A stretch of 64,000 nucleotides of DNA from positions 4,712,001 through 4,776,000 of the forward strand of contig OY979721.1 in NCBI GenBank assembly GCA_963855995.1. Reading direction: 5' to 3'. A model generated the notes under the pieces. It worked only from the letters and a program-made list of their open reading frames with translations. It made no database searches and was not told the origin of the DNA. Shown one piece after another: positions 60,301-64,000 of the stretch (position 1 is its first letter; every line of letters begins with the position of its first letter). Source of the stretch: Muricea muricata (taxonomy: Eukaryota; Cnidaria; Anthozoa; Malacalcyonacea; Plexauridae). The translations under genes and the position numbers were made by a program.

Positions 60301-63300
60301 GTATCGTAATGTGTGTAATGAACTAACAGTTTTGGGGAAATTGGTTCTGAGAGGACCCAGGTTAGTCATCCTAAAGTTCAACGAACTCGTATATTAGATT
60401 TAGTATACGCATGGCATCAGGGTGTCGAGAAGACAAAGCAAAGGGTACGATCGAAAGTTTGGTGGCCCGGTATCGATCGTGAAGTTGAGCAGTGATGTAA
60501 AGTGTGCCATGGCTGTCAGATAGTGTCGGGAAAACCCTGCCCTGAGCCGATGAAAAGGACGGTGTTGCCTGAGGGGCCTTGGCAAGATGTCGCCGCAGAT
60601 TTGTTAGGTCCTTTGCCCGGAGGGGAATACGTATTTGTGGTTGTTGACTACTGTAGTAGATACTTTGAAATCGAGATCTTGAAGTCTGTTTTATCTAGAG
60701 ACATTGTCGACAGTCTAGATCGTATCTTTGCAAGGCATGGCATTCAGGTATCTGTGAAGACAGACAATGGACCACAGTTTATTTCATCAGAATTCAAGAA
60801 TTATATGATGACTAATGGTGTCCAGCATGTTACGCCCACTCCTTTGTGGCCTCAAGGAAATGGTGATGTAGAGAGACAGAACCGTACCTTACTAAAGTCC
60901 AAGCGGCTGGCAAAGATTGGAAGAAAGAATTGAACAAGCTCCTAATGGCATATCGAAGTACTCCACACGCAACTACTGGTGTGAGTCCAAGTAAGTTATT
61001 ATTTGGTAGAGAAATTCGAACTAAAGTGCCTTGATTAGAGCAGGTGGCTGGAAGTAATGATGACGTGGCCGAAAAGGACACGTTAATGAAGCAGAAAGGA
61101 AAAGTTTATGCTGATTGGAAAAGATGAGCGACAGACAAGGAAATCGAGACAGGAGACGTTGTGCTTGTGAGGAATTTCAAGCCAAAGAATAAACTGTCAT
61201 CACCGTTTGAGGACGCTCTGTATAAAGTAAAAAGTAAAGACGGAAACGAAGTTACGGTTGAATCAGAAGATGGCGAAAAAAGAACCGTTACATAAGAATT
61301 ATTAGAAGTATTTTAGGACTGTTTAGAACTATTAGTTTATTAAATTTGAACTCTTAGATATAATTATTATAGTAGATTATTAACAATAACAGGAAATAAC
61401 GAACTGTGCATGATTTAATTAGTATTGTGTTACATGTTTTGGAAGAAAAGAAGGGATGTAACATATTCATGTATATATAATTAGGATAGGGTATAAATAG
61501 TGCATGCATGATTAAATATTGTACTTCTTGTGTACTTGTTCGAGCATATACTGAGATTGGTTTTACAATATAAGACAATCCGTTGCAATCCTGGGTGGCA
61601 TACGTGTGGACATTACAGTGACTGATAACATAAACTCACTATTACTGCAAATCAATAATGAGTCAAAAAAAATTTGCTCTTAATTTTGTAGTGTTGTCAA
61701 ATTTGTTGCGACAAAAGCTTTTGGCAGTGTTGATGAACATTATCTCAAATACACAGTAAGATAAAAGATGTGACTATCTTAAATTGATAAATTAAATAAT
61801 TAATTGTCATGGTTTAGGTGGGGCTTAGAAAAGTGCTCCCATACCTTATAGCTGTAGCAAACATATTGCTATCACACAAAAATAAAATTAGGAACATTAA
61901 TCTACATTTTGTTATAATATAGTAACATTACCCTTTGTCCCTGACTGGTAGAAAATAGCAAATTTTGGGACTAGCTGGACCCCAGCTCATGCACTAGGGG
62001 GGGAGTGTTTCACCAGGAGTCACATACTGTCACATAGGGAAGGGGGAAGAGAGGTGGGTATCATGTCTTTGTTATATGTCAGTATATTTCTGTTCTATGC
62101 ACAAAAATAATTATTGTTTCTAGCATATTAAAACATTGCATGTCACATTGCAGTATTTTGGTCTCATATATACATTTGTGAACCCAAATAAAGTTGAAAC
62201 AAGATGATGTATATCACAGGTAAGTTATTACTGCATAGTTGGTGTAATTAATTATAATTCTCTTTATCCATACACTTCAAGCATGCATGCTACTAACTTA
62301 CTCACTCACCATAATCGTAAATACCTATGCGGATTAACCACTAGCTTGTATTTCAACTAGCATATTTGTGTTGTGTGTGTGCTGGAGGATATGTTAGCTT
62401 AGAGTCGTATATCTTTTGAAGGGAAGTTACTGATCAAACTGTCACAAACTGTCACTGTGGGGAGGGGGAAGCCAAAAAATTGGGAAAAGGCAACACATAT
62501 TTTATGAATGGGCCCTACAACTGACTAAACATTTATTTTCTGACTAACAACTGCTTTTTGTTGCTGAATGATAACATGGCTCAATGGTCAGGTTGGACAA
62601 GGAAATTAAAAGAAAATTTGATCCCACTTGATTAAGTTACCCACCTAGCAAGATGCAAGGTCTCGCCCCAGGTTGGAAAACATGCATGTTTTCACCTACA
62701 TGTAGCTGCGAGCCGATGCTAAGCTTGATCCACGAGCTGGGAGTAGAGGCAAAAAGGTGCAAAATTGATGTGAGTATCCTCTGTGTCAGCTGCACAGTTT
62801 CAACCCTGGGTCTCCCTCAGCCTTCCTGGCTCATTTCCGATATAAACAGAGAATAATTTTTATTTATAATGACAATGGCATGTTGATTACACATTCAGGT
62901 GACTTCCCAGGTTATCCCAGAGCCTATATATCACAGGCAATATAAATGAGAGTTACAACATACTTCCCTAAGGCTAATCATTAACACGAAGTGCTATGAA
63001 TTTATGTCAAGATAAGTCAAACACTTAAGATAAGTCAATTTCTATTGAACCAATGCACCGAAACGCTATATTTCAAAATATTTGTCACACATACATTGTT
63101 AATGTGAACTAAAAATGATCAGCAAATGTTCCAGTGACAAAGTATTCTTGATATTTCGTCTCAAACCTTTCAGCTAGTGAACATTGTTTAATACATAACT
63201 AAACATCACAATAAACATGTACAGGCGAAACAAATCCGTTTAAAATTCAGTCAATTTAGTATCAATTACATTGCTGTACTGTTTATATTTACTTTGACAT

Positions 63301-63517
63301 AAATGTCATATACCGATTCGCACAAAGATATTGTTTTTATTTAAAAGCTTTTCAAAAACCATACGAATGGCATTAATAGCAGCTAAAATCTATGTCCGAC
63401 CCTTTAGAAATAAACTAAAAATATACAGAGTATATAAACATATTAAATTAACAATCTTACCAAAAAGGTAACATTAAAACCGAATAGCATAAATTTCTTG
63501 CATTTTGCTCTAGCCAT
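48390..63517 (-). CDS. Tetraspanin (7 coding exons)
   Basis: Exons in transcript order on the minus strand: 63517-63461, 54664-54467, 53708-53634, 52182-52087, 52010-51891, 49044-48928, 48509-48390 (stop TAA). Lengths are 57, 198, 75, 96, 120, 117 and 120 nt, all phase 0, giving 260 residues, a normal family size. TM1 is about residues 10-31 (LFGFNVTFLVIGGFLFG), TM2 about 57-80 (CGCLIIFVSMFGLVGAL), TM3 86-108, and TM4 about 199-230. The large loop carries CCG at 145-147, single Cys at 162 and 170, PVSCC ending at 177 and Cys195, which fits the CCG/PxSC tetraspanin pattern. Cys6 and juxtamembrane Cys are possible palmitoylation sites. By family knowledge it organises partner proteins in plasma or endosomal membranes. 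Intron 1 (8.8 kb) holds an LTR retrotransposon. I cannot name the vertebrate counterpart. Confidence 0.92.
48590..48880 (-). repeat. 114-bp dispersed repeat cluster between tetraspanin exons 6 and 7
   Basis: Two to three units, reversed relative to those at 12050, that is, sense with the tetraspanin. Confidence 0.65.
51290..51865 (-). repeat. 114-bp dispersed repeat cluster beside tetraspanin exon 5
   Basis: About five units with a clear 114-bp spacing (GATCATCTCTTATTGATCC at 51667 and 51781). It reaches to within ~25 bp of the donor of the exon at 51891-52010. Confidence 0.75.
52237..52290 (+). repeat. Fragment of the GGGGCCGGTTG MITE family
   Basis: GGACCGGTTGTATAAAAGGC followed by GTTTAGCTTAAACGG matches the left end at 34370. 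It lies in the tetraspanin intron between exons 3 and 4. I see no right end. Confidence 0.6.
52482..52730. repeat. Minisatellite, 12 units of 18/21 bp
   Basis: The unit is AACARCAGTGCAAAAATCTGT. The first two units lack three bases (18 bp) and the rest are 21 bp. Because all lengths are multiples of three, several frames stay open across it. It lies in a tetraspanin intron. Confidence 0.9.
53421..53499. repeat. Inverted repeat hairpin in the tetraspanin intron
   Basis: AAGTACAGGTTCTTTCACTA and CTT pair with AAGTAGTGAAAGAAC, a short insertion, then AAGAACCTGTACCTT. A possible MITE core. Confidence 0.55.
55031..55280. mobile_element. MITE with CAACCTCGTACC ends in tetraspanin intron 1
   Basis: The left CAACCTCGTACCTAGGCT and GAGACCCTGGTGAATGC are mirrored on the right by GCATTCACCAGGGTCTC and AGCCTTGGTACGAGGTTG. 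Arms are ~75 bp, with a ~95-bp middle. Confidence 0.65.
55377..56690 (+). pseudogene. Decayed copy of a multi-copy uncharacterised cnidarian gene family
   Basis: The frame 55377-55811 encodes 144 residues with TVNDPATEMKTVNEIL, VVMDQAFYVEDVQIKWEHP and SIIGRRFQDAGLKLE. A frame change near 55780 leads into EEVVVKVVDVMNKRFHDALL. Further on, HSLVHVFTGCDSVSGFAGKG (about 56320) and LPPCKVCLQKQLLWPNCQA (about 56595, followed by TAA) are readable in other frames. From memory these motifs, in this order, belong to long intronless proteins present in many copies in coral and Hydra genomes with no assigned function, probably tied to a mobile element. This copy carries several frameshifts and stops. It lies antisense in tetraspanin intron 1. 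Confidence 0.6.
57313..57481 (+). repeat. 5' LTR of the Ty3/gypsy element
   Basis: 169 bp, TGTAATATATTC to GTGGACATTACA. It contains a TATA-like GGGTATAAACAG near 57350. Compared with the 3' LTR it has extra bases in two places (about 57390 and 57440). Confidence 0.9.
57547..61294 (+). pseudogene. gag-pol of the Ty3/gypsy element, interrupted
   Basis: The first 497 codons (57547-59040) are open: a capsid-like region, two CCHC knuckles (CFRCGREGHYARDKSC and CRRCQNVGHFAVVC), the protease motif DVMIDSGSS and the start of reverse transcriptase. Gag and pol appear to share one frame. Lesions seen after that: in-frame TAA at 59038; a 10-bp tandem duplication (TTTATCAGCA twice, 59288-59307) that shifts the frame just before the catalytic DD; TGA at 59480; a frame change near 60373; TGA at 60493 inside the integrase zinc finger; another frame change near 60895; and further stops at about 61032 and 61124. 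RNase H and integrase core residues are still readable. It cannot make a full polyprotein as it stands. The lineage is perhaps mag-like, from memory only. Confidence 0.9.
61457..61617 (+). repeat. 3' LTR of the Ty3/gypsy element
   Basis: 161 bp, TGTAACATATTC to GTGGACATTACA, directly after a purine tract and directly before the second GTGAC target duplication. Confidence 0.9.
61623..63460. other. Tetraspanin intron 1, distal part
   Basis: AT-rich intron sequence right of the retrotransposon. I see no exon or element in it. Confidence 0.5.
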
Positions 63518-64000
63518 CTCTAGATTTCCGTCGAAGAATACTTTCAGCTTGATCGGAGAATTCGAATACGATCAATCGATTCACCGTCTTTGTGGTATTG
63601 TGTGGCAATTGAATTCGAATATTTTTCATCACAATTGCTTTTTAATGATAGAATATTCTACATTTTTCTCCGCATGCCGATATCTCTGCGATGTTACTGT
63701 AGGTGCTTCTCTCGGTAAAGGTTAATATTTAAAAGCCTTCTGAATATTTTTGGAGTTTTTTATACGGGGGATTTTACACACTCGAGGAATTGCCCCTACG
63801 ATAAATTGCCCATGGTAATTCTCCGATATGAACGCCTGCTTACAACAGGTTTAATACAATGGGTCATGGCTTTATTAGCCTGTGCACAGACCTAAATCAG
63901 AATGATTAAGGTCTGTGAATACTTGAAAGATTTCTTGTCCATGCATAAATTAAATCTCAAGTTTTCAAGATTTAATTTATGTAACATTATAATATATACA

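Larger units (their letters stand above)
57313..61617 (+). mobile_element. Ty3/gypsy LTR retrotransposon, decayed, in tetraspanin intron 1
   Basis: 4305 bp bounded by LTRs of 169 and 161 bp that start TGTAA and end TTACA. The 5-bp target duplication GTGAC is at 57308-57312 and 61618-61622. A primer-binding region (TTGGCGACGAGG) follows the left LTR at about 57483, and a purine tract (AAGAAAAGAAGGGA) precedes the right LTR. The internal order is gag with two zinc knuckles, aspartic protease (DSGSS), reverse transcriptase, RNase H, integrase, which is the Ty3/gypsy order. It is oriented antisense to the tetraspanin. The LTRs differ by roughly eight substitutions, mostly transitions, plus three indels, so the insertion is not recent, but it still has both ends. 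Confidence 0.93.

Overview
The window reads as nuclear DNA of an intron-rich, AT-rich animal, most likely a cnidarian. The evidence is two metazoan membrane-protein genes split by canonical GT-AG introns, a dense load of small DNA transposons, and a decayed copy of a gene family that I know from memory mainly in coral and Hydra genomes. Species cannot be fixed from the sequence. There are no bacterial operons, CRISPR arrays or RNA genes that I can support.

Left third (1-18.7 kb): one complete adhesion GPCR gene on the + strand, assembled from 18 exons whose phases all agree (1211 codons plus stop). It has a signal-peptide exon, one 1.9-kb exon encoding a mucin-like Thr/Ser/Asp/Pro-rich stalk with a 113-residue higher-order repeat, GAIN-domain exons, a GPS split over two exons, a seven-helix domain and a short C-tail. 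Its introns hold palindromic MITEs, a tRNA-like SINE fragment and satellite-like repeats.

Middle (18.7-48 kb): mostly gene-poor repeat territory. It holds two small coding sequences uninterrupted by introns, on opposite strands 25 kb apart (20349-20693 minus, 46201-46596 plus). They encode coiled-coil proteins clearly similar to each other and of a family I do not recognise. Between them lie a 2.57-kb P-element-like transposon (472-bp inverted ends, 8-bp target duplication, broken THAP domain), a 3.19-kb CACTG-ended element with subterminal arrays of GGAGT/ACTCC palindromes, several hAT-type MITEs with 8-bp target duplications (one carrying another MITE nested inside it), a long TA microsatellite and arrays of a 114-bp dispersed repeat.

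Right third (48-64 kb): one complete tetraspanin gene on the minus strand (7 coding exons, 260 codons), whose 8.8-kb first intron carries, antisense to it, a decayed Ty3/gypsy LTR retrotransposon with 5-bp target duplications and a decayed copy of the cnidarian multi-copy family.

The GPCR and the tetraspanin are both plasma-membrane proteins, and tetraspanin/adhesion-GPCR complexes are known in vertebrates, but nothing in the window shows that these two work together.
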